In this document: in pieces, positions 18,262-29,110 of the stretch | How the letters are laid out: the number at the start of each line of letters is the position of its first letter | Position numbering within the stretch: position 1 is the first letter of the stretch | Assembly (NCBI RefSeq): GCF_014750655.1 | Contig: NZ_JABBXD010000001.1 | Location: 543,102-607,101 of the forward strand | DNA length: 64,000 nt | Origin: Salinimonas profundi | GTDB taxonomy: Bacteria > Pseudomonadota > Gammaproteobacteria > Enterobacterales > Alteromonadaceae | Reading direction: 5' to 3' | Position numbers and translations under genes: made by a program | The notes under the pieces: generated by a model | Seen by the model: only the letters and a program-made list of their open reading frames with translations | Told to the model about the DNA's origin: nothing | Databases searched by the model: none

Positions 18262-18972
18262 CTAAACAGCCCGCTGTAACAGCATTGACTTAATCTGACC
18301 AATCGCTTTAGTCGGATTCAGACCTTTCGGACAAACGCTGACACAATTCATGATGCTATGGCAACGGAATACGCTGAATGCATCATCCAAATCGTTAAGA
18401 CGCTCTTCCGTCGCGGTGTCACGGCTATCGATCAGGAACCGATATGCATGCAACAAACCTGCCGGGCCGATGAATTTGTCCGGGTTCCACCAAAAGGACG
18501 GACACGATGTCGAACAACATGCACACAAGATACATTCATACAGACCATCTAGCTTAGCGCGCTCTTCAGGAGACTGAAGATGCTCGCGTGCCGGCGGCTG
18601 CTTTGCATCATTAATAAGAAATGGCTTAACTTTTTCGTATTGTGTATAAAATTGTGTCATATCAACCACAAGGTCACGAACGACCGGCAAACCCGGTAGC
18701 GGGCGAACCACAATTTTACCTTTACCTAGTGCAGAAACCGGAGTAATACATGCCAGACCATTTTTGCCGTTCATGTTTACGCCATCCGAGCCACATACAC
18801 CTTCGCGGCACGAGCGGCGCAGCGATAATGTTGGATCCTGCTCTTTCAGTTTGAGCAGCACATCCAGTACCATTAAATCAACACCGTCTTCCACTTCAAG
18901 TTGATAGTCCTGCATACGCGGCGCGTTATCAACCTCAGGGTTGTATCGATAAATTGAAACATCTAGCTTCAT
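18262..18972 (-). CDS. sdhB: Succinate dehydrogenase iron-sulfur subunit
   Basis: Carries electrons from the flavoprotein to ubiquinone in complex II at the inner face of the inner membrane. It has 236 residues. The [2Fe-2S] cluster binds in SCREGVCGSDGVNMNG; the [4Fe-4S] and [3Fe-4S] ligands are in CILCACCSTSCPSFWW and CHSIMNCVSVCPKGLNP. It follows sdhA by 15 bases and is the last gene of sdhCDAB before an intrinsic terminator. Confidence 0.98.
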   Translation of the reverse strand: MKLDVSIYRYNPEVDNAPRMQDYQLEVEDGVDLMVLDVLLKLKEQDPTLSLRRSCREGVCGSDGVNMNGKNGLACITPVSALGKGKIVVRPLPGLPVVRDLVVDMTQFYTQYEKVKPFLINDAKQPPAREHLQSPEERAKLDGLYECILCACCSTSCPSFWWNPDKFIGPAGLLHAYRFLIDSRDTATEERLNDLDDAFSVFRCHSIMNCVSVCPKGLNPTKAIGQIKSMLLQRAV

Positions 18973-18987
18973 AACGGGTAACCTCTT

Positions 18988-20760
18988 TTAGTATGAGCGC
19001 GCTTTTGGCGGGAATGCTTCCCGAAGCTTAGGCGACATGTTCACCTGGCGCTTCAACATAGACTCATCTTCCGGACGATAGATAGTGTGGCAAAGCCAGT
19101 TTTCATCGTCACGATCCGGATGATCGAAACGGCTGTGCGCGCCACGACTTTCTGTACGGAAGTTTGCTGCTACTGCTGTGCTGTACGCGGTTTCCATTAA
19201 ATTGTCTAATTCAAGACACTCAATACGCTGCGTATTGAAGTCCATGCTCTTATCATCCAGTCGGGCGTTTTGCAGGCGTTCGCGGATTTCACGCAACTCT
19301 TTCAGGCCATCGGCCATTGCATCACCTTCGCGGAATACAGAGAAATTAAGCTGCATGCATTCCTGCATGTCCTTTTTAATCTGAACAGGATCTTCGCCTT
19401 TACCTTTATCGGAGTTTTCCCAACGGTTAAAACGAGACATCGCTGCATCTAAATCTGATTCGCTGGCATCACGGCTTGGTCCCATTTCGCTTAACGTCTC
19501 ACCAAGGTGAAGACCGGTAGCGCGGCCAAACACAACCAAATCAAGCAACGAGTTACCGCCCAGTCGATTTGCACCATGAACAGATACACAGGCAATCTCA
19601 CCACAGGCAAATAAGCCTTTAACAACCTGATCCTTGCCATTTTCATCAACACGCAATGCCTGACCATGAACATTCGTCGGGATACCACCCATCATGTAGT
19701 GACAGGTTGGGATTACCGGAATCGGCTCTTTAACTGGATCGACGTGCGCAAATGTTCGAGACAACTCAAGTATACCCGGTAATCTCGATTCAAGAACGTC
19801 TTTGCCTAAATGATCCAGTTTCAACTTGATATGAGTCCCCCAAGGGCCATCACAACCACGTCCCTCACGAATCTCGGTCATCATTGAGCGCGCCACAACA
19901 TCACGTCCGGCCAAATCTTTTGCGTTTGGTGCATAACGCTCCATGAAACGCTCGCCATCTTTATTAAGCAGATAGCCACCTTCACCGCGGCACCCTTCGG
20001 TCACCAGCGTACCAGCGCCAGCAATCCCTGTTGGGTGGAACTGCCACATTTCCATATCTTGCATGGAAACGCCTGCACGTAGTGCCATACCGACGCCGTC
20101 ACCAGTATTGATGTGAGCGTTAGTGGTAGAGGCGAAAATACGGCCTGCGCCACCCGTTGCAAGTACTACTGCACGGGATTTGAAATAAACAACCTGTCCG
20201 GTTTCGATATCGATGGCAGTACAACCAACAACATCGCCATCCTGGTTTTTAACCAGGTCCAGGGCGTACCATTCACTGAAAACTTTTGTTTTGTTTTTTA
20301 CATTTTGCTGGTAAAGCAAATGCAGTAACGCGTGACCAGTACGATCTGCTGCTGCTGCAGTACGTGCTGCTTGCTCACCACCAAAGTTTTTGGACTGACC
20401 ACCGAATGGGCGCTGATAAACTTTTCCATTTTCGAAACGTGAAAATGGCAAGCCCATGTTTTCCATCTCAAGAATGGCTTTAGGGCCTGTCTCACACATG
20501 TATTCGATAGCATCCTGGTCACCAATGTAATCAGAACCTTTTACTGTGTCATACATGTGCCATTCCCAATTGTCTTCATGGGAATTGCCCAGCGCTACGG
20601 TAATACCGCCCTGGGCAGACACTGTATGCGAACGCGTTGGAAAAACTTTCGACAAAAGCGCACAGGACTTACCTGATTGCGAAATTTGCAGTGCAGCACG
20701 CATACCTGCACCGCCGGCGCCAATTACGATGGCGTCAAATTCATGTACTGGTAAACTCAT
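18988..20760 (-). CDS. sdhA: Succinate dehydrogenase flavoprotein subunit
   Basis: Oxidises succinate to fumarate and reduces covalently bound FAD. With the start at the ATG at 20760 ([19 protein letters not shown]) it is 590 residues, as in E. coli (588); an upstream frame start at 20790 would lie inside sdhD. FAD attaches to H45 in [12 protein letters not shown]; the Rossmann motif is GAGGAG. Active-site residues are in the [21 protein letters not shown] region. Its ATG follows the sdhD stop by one base. Confidence 0.98.
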   Translation of the reverse strand: MSLPVHEFDAIVIGAGGAGMRAALQISQSGKSCALLSKVFPTRSHTVSAQGGITVALGNSHEDNWEWHMYDTVKGSDYIGDQDAIEYMCETGPKAILEMENMGLPFSRFENGKVYQRPFGGQSKNFGGEQAARTAAAADRTGHALLHLLYQQNVKNKTKVFSEWYALDLVKNQDGDVVGCTAIDIETGQVVYFKSRAVVLATGGAGRIFASTTNAHINTGDGVGMALRAGVSMQDMEMWQFHPTGIAGAGTLVTEGCRGEGGYLLNKDGERFMERYAPNAKDLAGRDVVARSMMTEIREGRGCDGPWGTHIKLKLDHLGKDVLESRLPGILELSRTFAHVDPVKEPIPVIPTCHYMMGGIPTNVHGQALRVDENGKDQVVKGLFACGEIACVSVHGANRLGGNSLLDLVVFGRATGLHLGETLSEMGPSRDASESDLDAAMSRFNRWENSDKGKGEDPVQIKKDMQECMQLNFSVFREGDAMADGLKELREIRERLQNARLDDKSMDFNTQRIECLELDNLMETAYSTAVAANFRTESRGAHSRFDHPDRDDENWLCHTIYRPEDESMLKRQVNMSPKLREAFPPKARSY

Positions 20761-20761
20761 A

Positions 20762-21109
20762 TTACACACCCCACAGAACGAACAGGCCAACTAAAACATA
20801 CGCAAATGCAATAAGGTTGAGAATCCATTGCAACAGACCGCGCACTTTGACTGATTTAATGTAGTCGGTAAGAACCTGCCACAAGCCGATGCGAACGTGG
20901 ATCATAACTGATACCAGCGCCGCCATTGTAAACACCTTCATCGCCAGACCAGAAAACAGTCCACGCCACTCTACAAACGTGATGCTGTCTGTGGTGATAA
21001 AAAACCACGCCATGACGAGTGTAAACGCAAAAATAATAACTGCGGTGGTACGTAACGATACGTAATCCTGTACACCATTACGTTTAACGCTTGCCTGATT
21101 CGTTACCAT
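20762..21109 (-). CDS. sdhD: Succinate dehydrogenase membrane anchor subunit D
   Basis: Small inner-membrane anchor that with SdhC binds heme b and ubiquinone. Starting at the ATG at 21109 ([17 protein letters not shown]) it has 115 residues, identical in length to E. coli SdhD, with three membrane helices and the heme-ligand histidine in [15 protein letters not shown] longer frame back to 21145 would overlap sdhC by more than 40 bases and is unlikely. The start overlaps the sdhC end by seven bases (ATGGTAA), a common coupling arrangement. Confidence 0.96.
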   Translation of the reverse strand: MVTNQASVKRNGVQDYVSLRTTAVIIFAFTLVMAWFFITTDSITFVEWRGLFSGLAMKVFTMAALVSVMIHVRIGLWQVLTDYIKSVKVRGLLQWILNLIAFAYVLVGLFVLWGV

Positions 21110-21477
21110 AGTACTACTCCCAATACGATGGTCAGAATAATCCACAATGCAATGATTGCCTTTGCACTTAAATTACCTGATTCCAATTCTTCCCAATATC
21201 CCATGTCCATAACCATATGACGTAAGCCGCCAAGAATGTGGTAGGTCAATGCTGATAAGGTGCCAATCGCAACTACTTTACCTAAGACACCAGCCATAAG
21301 GCCCTGTACCTGTTCGAACCCTTCAGGCGACGATACAGATACCGCCCATGCCCAAATTACAAACAGCAATGCGAAGAACATCGCGACGCCGGTGATACGG
21401 TGAAGAATTGACGAAATAGCAGAAGGAGGAAATTTAATGGTATTGAGCTCTAAATTTACTGGTCTTTGCTTTTTCAC
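21103..21477 (-). CDS. sdhC: Succinate dehydrogenase cytochrome b556 subunit C
   Basis: Inner-membrane heme b and quinone-binding subunit of complex II, 124 residues with three helices. Family features include MKKQRPVNLELNTIKFPPSAISSILHRITGV at the N-terminus (SILHRITG is the PROSITE-like signature) and the heme-ligand histidine in ALTYHILGGLRHMVMD. It is the first gene of sdhCDAB; the promoter lies in the 665-base divergent region shared with gltA, which contains ArcA-like direct repeats. Confidence 0.97.
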   Translation of the reverse strand: MKKQRPVNLELNTIKFPPSAISSILHRITGVAMFFALLFVIWAWAVSVSSPEGFEQVQGLMAGVLGKVVAIGTLSALTYHILGGLRHMVMDMGYWEELESGNLSAKAIIALWIILTIVLGVVLW

Positions 21478-22142
21478 AATGTATGCCTGTTATATCCGTA
21501 GGGACTATGAATCACTCGTTGTTTTTATGTCCTGACTAAGCGATTCAGTTTATTTCTGTTAATTGTCTCTTCCAATGAGATGTTAACAATTTGTGAACGT
21601 GTCGTTGCCTGAAATAGGCAGAAAAACCTTCCCTAAATCAAGCACGCATGAGTATATCTACCGCACTGTATAATTACAATTTTTTGTGCCGCTATCACAC
21701 CATGGTCTTAGATAGCTGTCATGGATATGCAACTTGGACAGATTATGATCAGAATCATCGCTGGGCATAGTATAAACCTGGCCCGTCGTTGACTGAAAAA
21801 AGCACCTGTTCAAATATCACGCAGCACAGTGGCGCGAGTTGCCAACAGATTGAGACCGCGAACTGCTTCGCTCGTCAAAAGTCGGAATACTAATTTGCAT
21901 ATCACCGTATATATTATTGTGTTGGGCAATATTTGGCTGTGAAGTTTTTTTAATCGATGTATGAATACCGCGGTGGTAGACAGGTTTATCACCATAGGCA
22001 ATCTAGAATATTTATTGTACAAATATGCATTTAAATTGACTTCTGCATGCATTTTAAAGTACAAATACGCCACTTTTCCCAGCAGGACGTCATATTTTTG
22101 ACGATATTGCTGAAAACAGAACCATTCTGAGGAGAGCAATTT
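21478..22142. other. Divergent sdhC-gltA control region, no gene
   Basis: A 665-base AT-rich spacer between two divergently transcribed TCA operons. A 109-codon open frame exists on the minus strand (21810-22139), but it shows no family resemblance, overlaps the gltA leader and has no ribosome site. I treat the region as promoters and leader sequences. GAGGAG at 22128-22134 is the gltA ribosome site. Confidence 0.65.
21557..21598. promoter_or_regulatory. Possible ArcA binding repeats upstream of sdhC
   Basis: TGTTAAC (21581-21587) and TGTGAAC (21592-21598) are direct repeats with an 11-base period, and a further TGTTAATT lies at 21557-21564. Eleven-base-spaced GTTAA repeats are the known layout of ArcA boxes, and ArcA represses sdh in E. 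coli. The repeats are visible; the assignment is inference. Confidence 0.35.
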
Positions 22143-23420
22143 ATGGCAGATCAGAAAGCCATTTTAAAAGCCGGTGATAAGGAAATCGAACTTCCGATTT
22201 ATTCCGGTACCGAAGGACAAGACGTTATAGATGTACGTTCATTAGGCGCACATGGGTATTTCACTTTCGACCCAGGCTTTATGGTCACAGGTTCTTGCGA
22301 GTCAGAGATCACCTATATTGACGGTGCAAACGGTGTATTACTTCACCGCGGTTATCCTATTGAAGAGCTAGCCCGCGATGCGAGCTATCTTGAGGTGTGC
22401 TACCTGTTATTAAACGGAGAAGCCCCTAACAAAGAAGAATACGAAGAGTTTCGCGCAACCATCACGCGTCACACGATGGTGCATGAGCAAATCAACATGT
22501 TCTTCCACGGCTTCAGAAACGATGCCCACCCAATGGCAATGTTGTGTGGCACTGTAGGTGCAATGTCGTCGTTTTATCACAGCGATCTGGATGTTGGTAA
22601 TCCAGAAGAGCGTATGCGAAGCGCGCACCGCCTGATTGCTAAGATGCCGACACTGGTAGCAATGTGTTACAAGTACAACATCGGCCAGCCGTTTGTTTAC
22701 CCGCGTAACGATTTGAGCTACGCCGCTAACTTCCTGAATATGATGTTCTCAGTACCTGCAGAAGATTATAAAATCAGCCCTGCGGTTGAGCGTGCGATGG
22801 ACAGAATTTTCACGCTTCATGCTGATCACGAGCAAAATGCATCGACTTCGACAGTACGTCTGGCAGGTTCATCAGGCGCTAACCCTTACGCATGTATTGC
22901 TGCAGGTGTTGCGTCACTATGGGGTCCTGCCCATGGTGGTGCGAATGAAGCGTGCCTGAATATGCTTGAAGAAATCGGCAGTGTGGATCGTATCCCTGAA
23001 TTTATTGAACGCGCAAAAGATAAAAATGACCCGTTCCGTCTGATGGGCTTTGGTCATCGCGTTTATAAAAACCACGACCCTCGCGCAACTGTTATGCGTG
23101 AAAGCTGTCACGAAGTACTTAAGGAACTGGATTTACAGGATCCGCTACTTGATGTTGCAATGGAGCTTGAGAGAATCGCTTTGGAAGATGATTACTTTGT
23201 AGAGAAGAAATTGTTCCCGAACGTTGATTTCTATTCCGGTATCATCTTAAAGGCAATCGGTATTCCAACAAACATGTTTACCTGTATCTTCGCCCTGTCT
23301 CGTACAGTTGGCTGGATTTCACACTGGCACGAAATGATGAGCGATTCGAAGCAAAAGATTGGTCGTCCTCGTCAGCTTTATAAAGGCTATAGCCAGCGCA
23401 AATTTGACCCTATCAAATAA
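22143..23420 (+). CDS. gltA: Citrate synthase
   Basis: Condenses oxaloacetate and acetyl-CoA to citrate at the entry of the TCA cycle. It has 425 residues and belongs to the type II (hexameric, NADH-sensitive) class by length and N-terminal extension. Catalytic histidines and aspartate lie in [24 protein letters not shown] and [12 protein letters not shown], with VDFYSGIIL near the C-terminus. A GAGGAG ribosome site precedes the ATG. It diverges from sdhC and ends at a strong terminator. Confidence 0.98.
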   Translation: MADQKAILKAGDKEIELPIYSGTEGQDVIDVRSLGAHGYFTFDPGFMVTGSCESEITYIDGANGVLLHRGYPIEELARDASYLEVCYLLLNGEAPNKEEYEEFRATITRHTMVHEQINMFFHGFRNDAHPMAMLCGTVGAMSSFYHSDLDVGNPEERMRSAHRLIAKMPTLVAMCYKYNIGQPFVYPRNDLSYAANFLNMMFSVPAEDYKISPAVERAMDRIFTLHADHEQNASTSTVRLAGSSGANPYACIAAGVASLWGPAHGGANEACLNMLEEIGSVDRIPEFIERAKDKNDPFRLMGFGHRVYKNHDPRATVMRESCHEVLKELDLQDPLLDVAMELERIALEDDYFVEKKLFPNVDFYSGIILKAIGIPTNMFTCIFALSRTVGWISHWHEMMSDSKQKIGRPRQLYKGYSQRKFDPIK

Positions 23421-23441
23421 TGCGTTGCATGCTTCAATATT

Positions 23442-23470
23442 AAATAGCGCCCATTGGGCGCTATTTTTTT
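23442..23470 (+). terminator. gltA terminator
   Basis: AAATAGCGCCC pairs with GGGCGCTATTT across a two to four base loop and is followed by a run of T residues, 21 bases after the gltA stop. Confidence 0.93.
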
Positions 23471-23514
23471 AGGGGGCGTATTAGCCTATATCTAAATAGT
23501 GAAAGGAGAACAGA

Positions 23515-23937
23515 ATGCCCTATCCGGCCGTTGTTTTAGGCGTTGCAGGACTTATCCCGTTTATTGGCTTGCCACTGTTAGCTGTGACTGGCGTGTTAGG
23601 TATCTTTGAGGCAATGCACTACTTCACATTGTATTCCGCCGTGCTTTTGTCATTTTTTGGTGGTGTTCACTGGTATGACGCTATAGCAAACCGGAATACG
23701 GGTCATCAACTTTATGTAGCTATGTTGCCTACCATCGTCGGTTGGCTGTGCCTGATACTGGGAAGTGATGTCAGAACGCTTGGGGTCCTCTCAATCGCTT
23801 ATCTTGCAATACTTATCTATGACAAATTTACCCTGGCGTTGCCCAGGGATCTCATCATGAGCTACACAACATTGAGGATAGGATTAACCACGGTTGTTGT
23901 ACTTTCCCATGCATTGATGATTTATCTGATTAAATAA
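23515..23937 (+). CDS. DUF3429 inner-membrane protein
   Basis: A 140-residue integral membrane protein with about five hydrophobic helices. The pattern PYPAVVLGVAGLIPF followed by LLSFFGGVHWYDA matches the DUF3429 family, whose function is unknown. RBS AAGGAGAACAG precedes the ATG. It stands alone between the gltA terminator and a bidirectional terminator shared with manB, so it probably has its own promoter in 23471-23514. Confidence 0.85.
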   Translation: MPYPAVVLGVAGLIPFIGLPLLAVTGVLGIFEAMHYFTLYSAVLLSFFGGVHWYDAIANRNTGHQLYVAMLPTIVGWLCLILGSDVRTLGVLSIAYLAILIYDKFTLALPRDLIMSYTTLRIGLTTVVVLSHALMIYLIK

Positions 23938-23962
23938 AAAAAGGCACCTAAAGTGCCTTTTC
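23938..23962. terminator. Bidirectional terminator between DUF3429 and manB
   Basis: AAGGCAC/GTGCCTT (23941-23959) with a five-base loop, an A-run to the left and TTTTCCTTTT to the right. It lies between the two convergent genes and can serve both. Confidence 0.88.
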
Positions 23963-23975
23963 CTTTTATACTCGT

Positions 23976-25436
23976 TTACTCCGCTCGAATTAACGTCAGT
24001 AATTCAGCTGTTTTCTCTTCCATGAGCGGTATATCGCCCCGAGACTCAACGTTAAGTCTAATCACTGGCTCCGTGTTTGATTTACGTAAATTAAAACGCC
24101 ATTTGTCAAACTCAAGGCCTATGCCATCCGTTTCATCCACAACGAGCGCTTCTGCTTTGTACTTAGTAAGCACTCTGTCCAATGCCGCATCCGCATCCTT
24201 AAGCTTGCTGTTTATTTCACCGGAAGAAGGATATTTATGGATGCGCTGCTCGACCATTTGCTCCAGTGTCTGTTGTTTCGTGCAAATTAACTCAGCGACC
24301 AGTAACCAGGGGATCATGCCTGTATCACAATAGGCAAAATCACGGAAGTAATGGTGGGCGCTCATTTCACCGCCATAGACTGCATCTTCTTTACGCATTC
24401 TTTCCTTGATGAACGCATGTCCGGTTTTGCATTTGACAGGTCTGCCGCCTAGCTCCTGAACAATATCTTCAGTATTCCAACAAAGCCGCGGATCATAGAT
24501 GATGGCTGCTGAGGGATCTTTTTCCAAAAATGCCTGCGCCAACAATCCAACGATATAGTAGCCTTCAATGAAATTACCTTTTGCATCAAATAAGAAACAG
24601 CGGTCGAAATCGCCATCCCAGGCAATACCAAAATCAGCATTACTGTCTTTGACAGCCTGTGCTGTATCAGCACGATTTTCAGTCAGAAGCGGATTTGGAA
24701 TGCCGTTAGGAAATGATGGGTCCGCATCGTGATGGACTTTAATGAATTCAATGGGTATCTGACGTGCTTTGAAAGCCTCTTCCAACGCATCAACAACTTT
24801 ACCTGCAGCGCCATTACCTGAGTTGGCGACAATTCGCAGCGGAGTAAAGTGCGATGGATCCACATAGCCCAGAATGTGTTCGATATAGGCTGACATGCAG
24901 GAGTCTTGTCTGTACTGGTTTGAAGCCTCCAGTTTGTCGCGGCGAATGTGGCCATTCCCCTGATAAAACGCATCAGGATCAATCGACTTACCATCAGTGT
25001 AGAAGTCTAACCGCTCCTTTACATAGTCATCATCCAGCTCTTCAGCACCAAGCTGTATAGCCTGAAGCCCGGTATCACCACTGATAGGAATTGAGCCTGC
25101 TTTGACCAGTTTCATGCCATTGTAGTTGATTGGGTTATGGCTAGCGGTAACTTCAATACCACCATCAACGTTAAGATGTTTCGTGGCAAAATAAATTTCT
25201 TCTGTACCAGTCATCCCTAAATCGACAACAGACGCTCCACCATCAATCAACCCTGCACTTAGTGCCAGTTTGAGCGGCGCTGAGGTAAGTCGGACATCGC
25301 CGCCGACTACCACGGTGCGCGCAGCCAGAACGTTAGCAAACGCATAACCAATACGATAGGCGACACTTTCATCCAGCTGCTCATTAAGCTCACCGCGAAT
25401 ATCGTAAGCTTTAAAACACGTAATCTTCTGGCTCAT
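23976..25436 (-). CDS. manB: Phosphomannomutase
   Basis: Interconverts mannose-6-phosphate and mannose-1-phosphate for GDP-mannose synthesis. It has 486 residues in the alpha-D-phosphohexomutase family. The phosphoserine is S99 in VTASHNP, and the metal loop is DGDFDR (D274, D276, D278). Its neighbour manC, ending two bases upstream, makes GDP-mannose from its product, which supports phosphomannomutase over phosphoglucomutase as the main role. The GDP-mannose would feed LPS or capsule sugars. Confidence 0.95.
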   Translation of the reverse strand: MSQKITCFKAYDIRGELNEQLDESVAYRIGYAFANVLAARTVVVGGDVRLTSAPLKLALSAGLIDGGASVVDLGMTGTEEIYFATKHLNVDGGIEVTASHNPINYNGMKLVKAGSIPISGDTGLQAIQLGAEELDDDYVKERLDFYTDGKSIDPDAFYQGNGHIRRDKLEASNQYRQDSCMSAYIEHILGYVDPSHFTPLRIVANSGNGAAGKVVDALEEAFKARQIPIEFIKVHHDADPSFPNGIPNPLLTENRADTAQAVKDSNADFGIAWDGDFDRCFLFDAKGNFIEGYYIVGLLAQAFLEKDPSAAIIYDPRLCWNTEDIVQELGGRPVKCKTGHAFIKERMRKEDAVYGGEMSAHHYFRDFAYCDTGMIPWLLVAELICTKQQTLEQMVEQRIHKYPSSGEINSKLKDADAALDRVLTKYKAEALVVDETDGIGLEFDKWRFNLRKSNTEPVIRLNVESRGDIPLMEEKTAELLTLIRAE

Positions 25437-25438
25437 TC

Positions 25439-26851
25439 CTACCCCTGCTTTTCTGTTCGGCCGTAACGGTCAGAGAAGCGTACGATATCGTCCTCACCCA
25501 AATAAGCACCAGACTGTACCTCGATCAGCTCCAGCGGAATTTTTCCCGGATTTTCAAGGGCATGAACTTCACCAATTGGAATATAGGTAGATTCATTTTC
25601 GGTAACCATGCGCGTGTTTTCACCAATGGTTACACTCGCGGTACCTGATACCACTATCCAGTGCTCTGCACGATGGTGATGCATTTGCACAGACAATTTT
25701 TCGCCCGGCTTCACAGTGATCCGTTTAACCTGAAAACGCGCACCATGATCAATTGAGTCATAGCTTCCCCAGGGGCGGAATACTTCGCGATGGAATTCAA
25801 ATTCAGGACGTTTCTCTTCTTTCAGGCGGTTTACTACCTTTTTGATGTCCTGGACCTTATTTTTATTCGCAACCATGATGGCATCTTTGGTTTCAACAAC
25901 CACGACATCATCAAGGCCAATAACAGAAATGAGACGCCCCTCTGCGTTGATATAACTATTGTGTACGTCCTCCAGGATGGCATCACCGACCACGGCGTTA
26001 CCATTTGCGTCTTTGTCGGCAACATCCCATAACGAAGACCAGCTACCTACATCTGACCAACCCGCATCAAGGGGAACCATCGCCGCTTTTGCTGTTTTTT
26101 CCATAACAGCATAGTCAATTGAATCATCTGGACAGGTCGCAAAAACATCTGCATCAATGCGGATAAAATCAAGATCCTGCGTCTCTGTTTCAATTGCGCG
26201 TTTGCAGATATCCAGAATATCGGGGTGATATTTTTCCAACTCTTCCAGATAACGGCCGGCTTTGAACATGAACATGCCGCTGTTCCAGAAATAATTACCG
26301 GAATCAACATACTCTTTCGCTGTACTCATATCTGGCTTTTCCACGAATTGCTCGACGACAAAGCCCGTATCCAGCTCCTGAGAGGCCTTTATATAGCCGT
26401 AGCCGGTATGCGGGCAGTCCGGAACAATTCCGAAAGTTACCAGATAGCCAGCCTGAGCCAGCTGCTCTGCTTTTTTAACTGACGCCTGAAATACCGCTTT
26501 ATCTTTAATCAGGTGATCAGCGGCCAGAACCAGTAATGTTTCGTCGGCGTCACTTTGCAACGCATGCAATGCGGCCAACGCAATGGCTGGCGCTGTATTA
26601 CGTCCCACAGGTTCCAGCAATATTCCACCATGCTCGATACCCTTTTGACGCAACTGCTCAGCCACCAGAAACCGATGAGAATCGTTACAGATGACAATTG
26701 GTTCTCTGGCATCCACACCGTCTAACCGGGAAAGTGTTTCCTGTAACATCGTCTGTTCAGAAGTAAGAGCAAGAAATTGCTTGGGTAGAGCAGCACGTGA
26801 TTTAGGCCACAAGCGGCTGCCTGAGCCACCTGCAAGAATTACTGGTTTCAT
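25439..26851 (-). CDS. manC: Mannose-1-phosphate guanylyltransferase / mannose-6-phosphate isomerase
   Basis: Bifunctional type II enzyme of 470 residues. The N-terminal nucleotidyltransferase domain shows [14 protein letters not shown] and FVEKP; the C-terminal cupin isomerase domain shows [20 protein letters not shown] and [14 protein letters not shown]. It makes GDP-mannose and can supply mannose-6-phosphate from fructose-6-phosphate. It heads the manC-manB operon; RBS AGGA precedes the ATG at 26851. Confidence 0.96.
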   Translation of the reverse strand: MKPVILAGGSGSRLWPKSRAALPKQFLALTSEQTMLQETLSRLDGVDAREPIVICNDSHRFLVAEQLRQKGIEHGGILLEPVGRNTAPAIALAALHALQSDADETLLVLAADHLIKDKAVFQASVKKAEQLAQAGYLVTFGIVPDCPHTGYGYIKASQELDTGFVVEQFVEKPDMSTAKEYVDSGNYFWNSGMFMFKAGRYLEELEKYHPDILDICKRAIETETQDLDFIRIDADVFATCPDDSIDYAVMEKTAKAAMVPLDAGWSDVGSWSSLWDVADKDANGNAVVGDAILEDVHNSYINAEGRLISVIGLDDVVVVETKDAIMVANKNKVQDIKKVVNRLKEEKRPEFEFHREVFRPWGSYDSIDHGARFQVKRITVKPGEKLSVQMHHHRAEHWIVVSGTASVTIGENTRMVTENESTYIPIGEVHALENPGKIPLELIEVQSGAYLGEDDIVRFSDRYGRTEKQG

Positions 26852-26861
26852 TTTCTATCCT

Positions 26862-27065
26862 ATGAGTTTACAGCTAAAGCGCTTATATCCTGGCGACATA
26901 GTAATTGAGCCTCACAACTCAATCAACGCAACGCTTTGTGATAATGTCGATTGTTACTTCAATAATGGCAAAATGGATGAAAAAAGTATCGGGTTTTCTG
27001 CTCCTAACACTTTTTATGTATACAAATTCACCAGCATGCGTGTTGACTTGAGTAATGATTGCTAA
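26862..27065 (+). CDS. Doubtful small ORF, 67 codons
   Basis: An open frame starting MSLQLKRLYPGDIVIEP and ending RVDLSNDC lies divergent from manC in the leader region. Its amino-acid composition is protein-like, but there is no ribosome site before the ATG, no recognisable family, and it would run antisense to the manC 5' leader. It may be a gene remnant or chance. Confidence 0.2.
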   Translation: MSLQLKRLYPGDIVIEPHNSINATLCDNVDCYFNNGKMDEKSIGFSAPNTFYVYKFTSMRVDLSNDC

Positions 27066-27150
27066 TTTACAAGCAACAAACAGACCACTACCCCATGTTG
27101 ACTAATTTGCGAGGCGCTAAAGCGATTCCGCTTCTACCCACCAGTATTTG

Positions 27151-28119
27151 TTATTCAGGAAACAACGCGTCACGACCGTGCGGTTTGTCCAGATGTAGTT
27201 CAGGCCCTACCGGCACAACTTGTGTTGGATTTATCATGGTGTGGCTATAGTAGTAATGACGGGTGATATGGTCCATGTTCACCGTATCACTAACCCCGCG
27301 AACCTGATACAACTCGCGCAGGTATCCACTTAATGCTGGATAATCATTGATTTGCTGTCGATTACATTTGAAATGACCATGATAAACGGCATCAAAACGT
27401 ATAAGTGTCGTAAATAGGCGCCAGTCCGCTTCTGTAATTTGTGTGCCTGCCAGGTATCGTTGGCTCGTCAGGCGCTGCTCAATGGTATCAAGAGCGCGAA
27501 ACAGTGCATTTACGGCTTCTTCATACGCGTCCTGCGTAGTCGCAAAGCCTGCTTTGTAAACGCCATTGTTTATATGGTGATAAACCAAGGCGTTAACCTG
27601 ATTGATTTCTTCCTGTAGCTCAGCGGGATAATAATCATCGTGGTTTTGCGTAATATGGTTAAACTCACTGTTAAACATGCGGATAATATCTGCAGACTCG
27701 TTGCTGACAATGGTCTTTTTTTCCTTATCCCACAATACCGGTACGGTTACCCGGGTAGTAATGTGCGGGTCGACCATCGTATAGATCTCCCGTAAAAACT
27801 GCTTGCGGTAAAGGGTGTCCCCGGTTGCATCAGGGTAACCGGCAAATGTCCAACCTTCGTCCAGCATTTCCGGCGACACCACAGAAACACTGATATGTGA
27901 CTCAAGTTGCTTTAATTTTCTGAAGATCAGTGTGCGATGAGCCCAGGGACAAGCCAGTGAGACATACAGATGGTACCGTCCCGATTCAGCCGGAAATTTT
28001 GCGTCTTTATCTGCGCTTATCCAATCACGGAATGATGCCTCCTCGCGCTTGAATTTCCCGCCGTTGCTATCAGTGTCATACCATTTGTCTTTCCACTGCC
28101 CGTCTACCAGTAGTCCCAT
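27151..28119 (-). CDS. yqjG: Glutathionyl-hydroquinone reductase
   Basis: A glutathione S-transferase of the omega/ECM4 type that reduces S-glutathionyl-hydroquinones with glutathione. It has 322 residues (E. coli YqjG 328). The active-site motif is CPWAHRT with C57. The C-terminal helical domain includes LFTTLIRFDAVYHGHFKCN, typical of this family. It stands as a single gene on the minus strand with its promoter in 28120-28304, divergent from tcdA. Confidence 0.94.
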   Translation of the reverse strand: MGLLVDGQWKDKWYDTDSNGGKFKREEASFRDWISADKDAKFPAESGRYHLYVSLACPWAHRTLIFRKLKQLESHISVSVVSPEMLDEGWTFAGYPDATGDTLYRKQFLREIYTMVDPHITTRVTVPVLWDKEKKTIVSNESADIIRMFNSEFNHITQNHDDYYPAELQEEINQVNALVYHHINNGVYKAGFATTQDAYEEAVNALFRALDTIEQRLTSQRYLAGTQITEADWRLFTTLIRFDAVYHGHFKCNRQQINDYPALSGYLRELYQVRGVSDTVNMDHITRHYYYSHTMINPTQVVPVGPELHLDKPHGRDALFPE

Positions 28120-28304
28120 TCTCGCCCCCTGTAATATGGCATTATATTTACATTATGGGTGTAAAACGGCGCAGACTCAGTTTCGGATTGAAGTACTTAC
28201 AAATAACGCATTATTTGCGCTGTCAAGCGTTACGTACAACCCTGCTTGTTTGATATAATCGGCGGTAATAAACCTCTTTCTCTCATTCTGACATACAGGT
28301 AGTT

Positions 28305-29078
28305 ATGACTGATAAGCAACGGTTCGGTGGTATTTCACGTCTTTACGGTCTGGCTGGAACAAAAAATCTGGCTGATGCTCATGTTGCAGTAATCGGAATA
28401 GGTGGTGTGGGATCCTGGAGTGCTGAGGCGCTGGCCCGCTCGGGTATTGGTCAAATCACGCTTATTGACCTTGATGATGTCTGTGTGACCAATGTTAACC
28501 GACAAATACATGCACTGACACAAACGGTCGGACAGCCCAAAGTTGAGGTTATGGCAAGCCGGTTACGTGACATTAACCCATCGATTATCGTTAATGCTAT
28601 CGAAGATTTTGTCACCCCTGAAAACGTTCGCGATTCAATTCACCCTGCATTTGATGGCGTTATCGAAGCCACCGACAGTATTCGCGCCAAGGCTGCAATT
28701 ATCTACAGTTGTAAGCGCCAGAAAATTCCGGTGGTTACAGTGGGCGGTGCAGGCGGCCAAATTGACCCGACAAAAATTACCTGTGCTGACCTGAGCAAAA
28801 CGATACAGGATCCGCTTGCAGCTAAATTACGCGCTGCTTTACGTAAAGATTATGGGTTTAGCAAAAATTCCAAACGACGATTTGGCGTCGATTGTGTATT
28901 TTCGACCGAACAATTACGTTACCCGCAACCGGATGGTAGTGTATGCTTCAATAAGTCAATTATGGAAAATGGCACACGTCTGGATTGCGCGGGAGGCTTT
29001 GGCGCGGTCGTTACTGTTACCGCTACGTTCGGCATGTTTGCGGCAGCCAGACTAATAAATAAACTCACCGAAAGTTAG
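28305..29078 (+). CDS. tcdA: tRNA threonylcarbamoyladenosine dehydratase
   Basis: E1/ThiF/MoeB-like enzyme that uses ATP to cyclise t6A to ct6A at position 37 of ANN-decoding tRNAs (formerly CsdL). It has 257 residues. The nucleotide-binding loop is GIGGVG (31-36), followed by TLIDLDDVCVTNVNRQIHAL and the adenylation-site region. Close spacing (32 bases) to the downstream DUF3806-like gene suggests co-transcription. Confidence 0.94.
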   Translation: MTDKQRFGGISRLYGLAGTKNLADAHVAVIGIGGVGSWSAEALARSGIGQITLIDLDDVCVTNVNRQIHALTQTVGQPKVEVMASRLRDINPSIIVNAIEDFVTPENVRDSIHPAFDGVIEATDSIRAKAAIIYSCKRQKIPVVTVGGAGGQIDPTKITCADLSKTIQDPLAAKLRAALRKDYGFSKNSKRRFGVDCVFSTEQLRYPQPDGSVCFNKSIMENGTRLDCAGGFGAVVTVTATFGMFAAARLINKLTES

Positions 29079-29110
29079 CCGTGTGTTAAATATAAGAATA
29101 AGGGTAATAC

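Noticed and set aside
21810..22139. 109-codon open frame on the minus strand in the sdhC-gltA region
   Set aside because: No ribosome site or family resemblance; it overlaps the gltA leader and composition is not protein-like.
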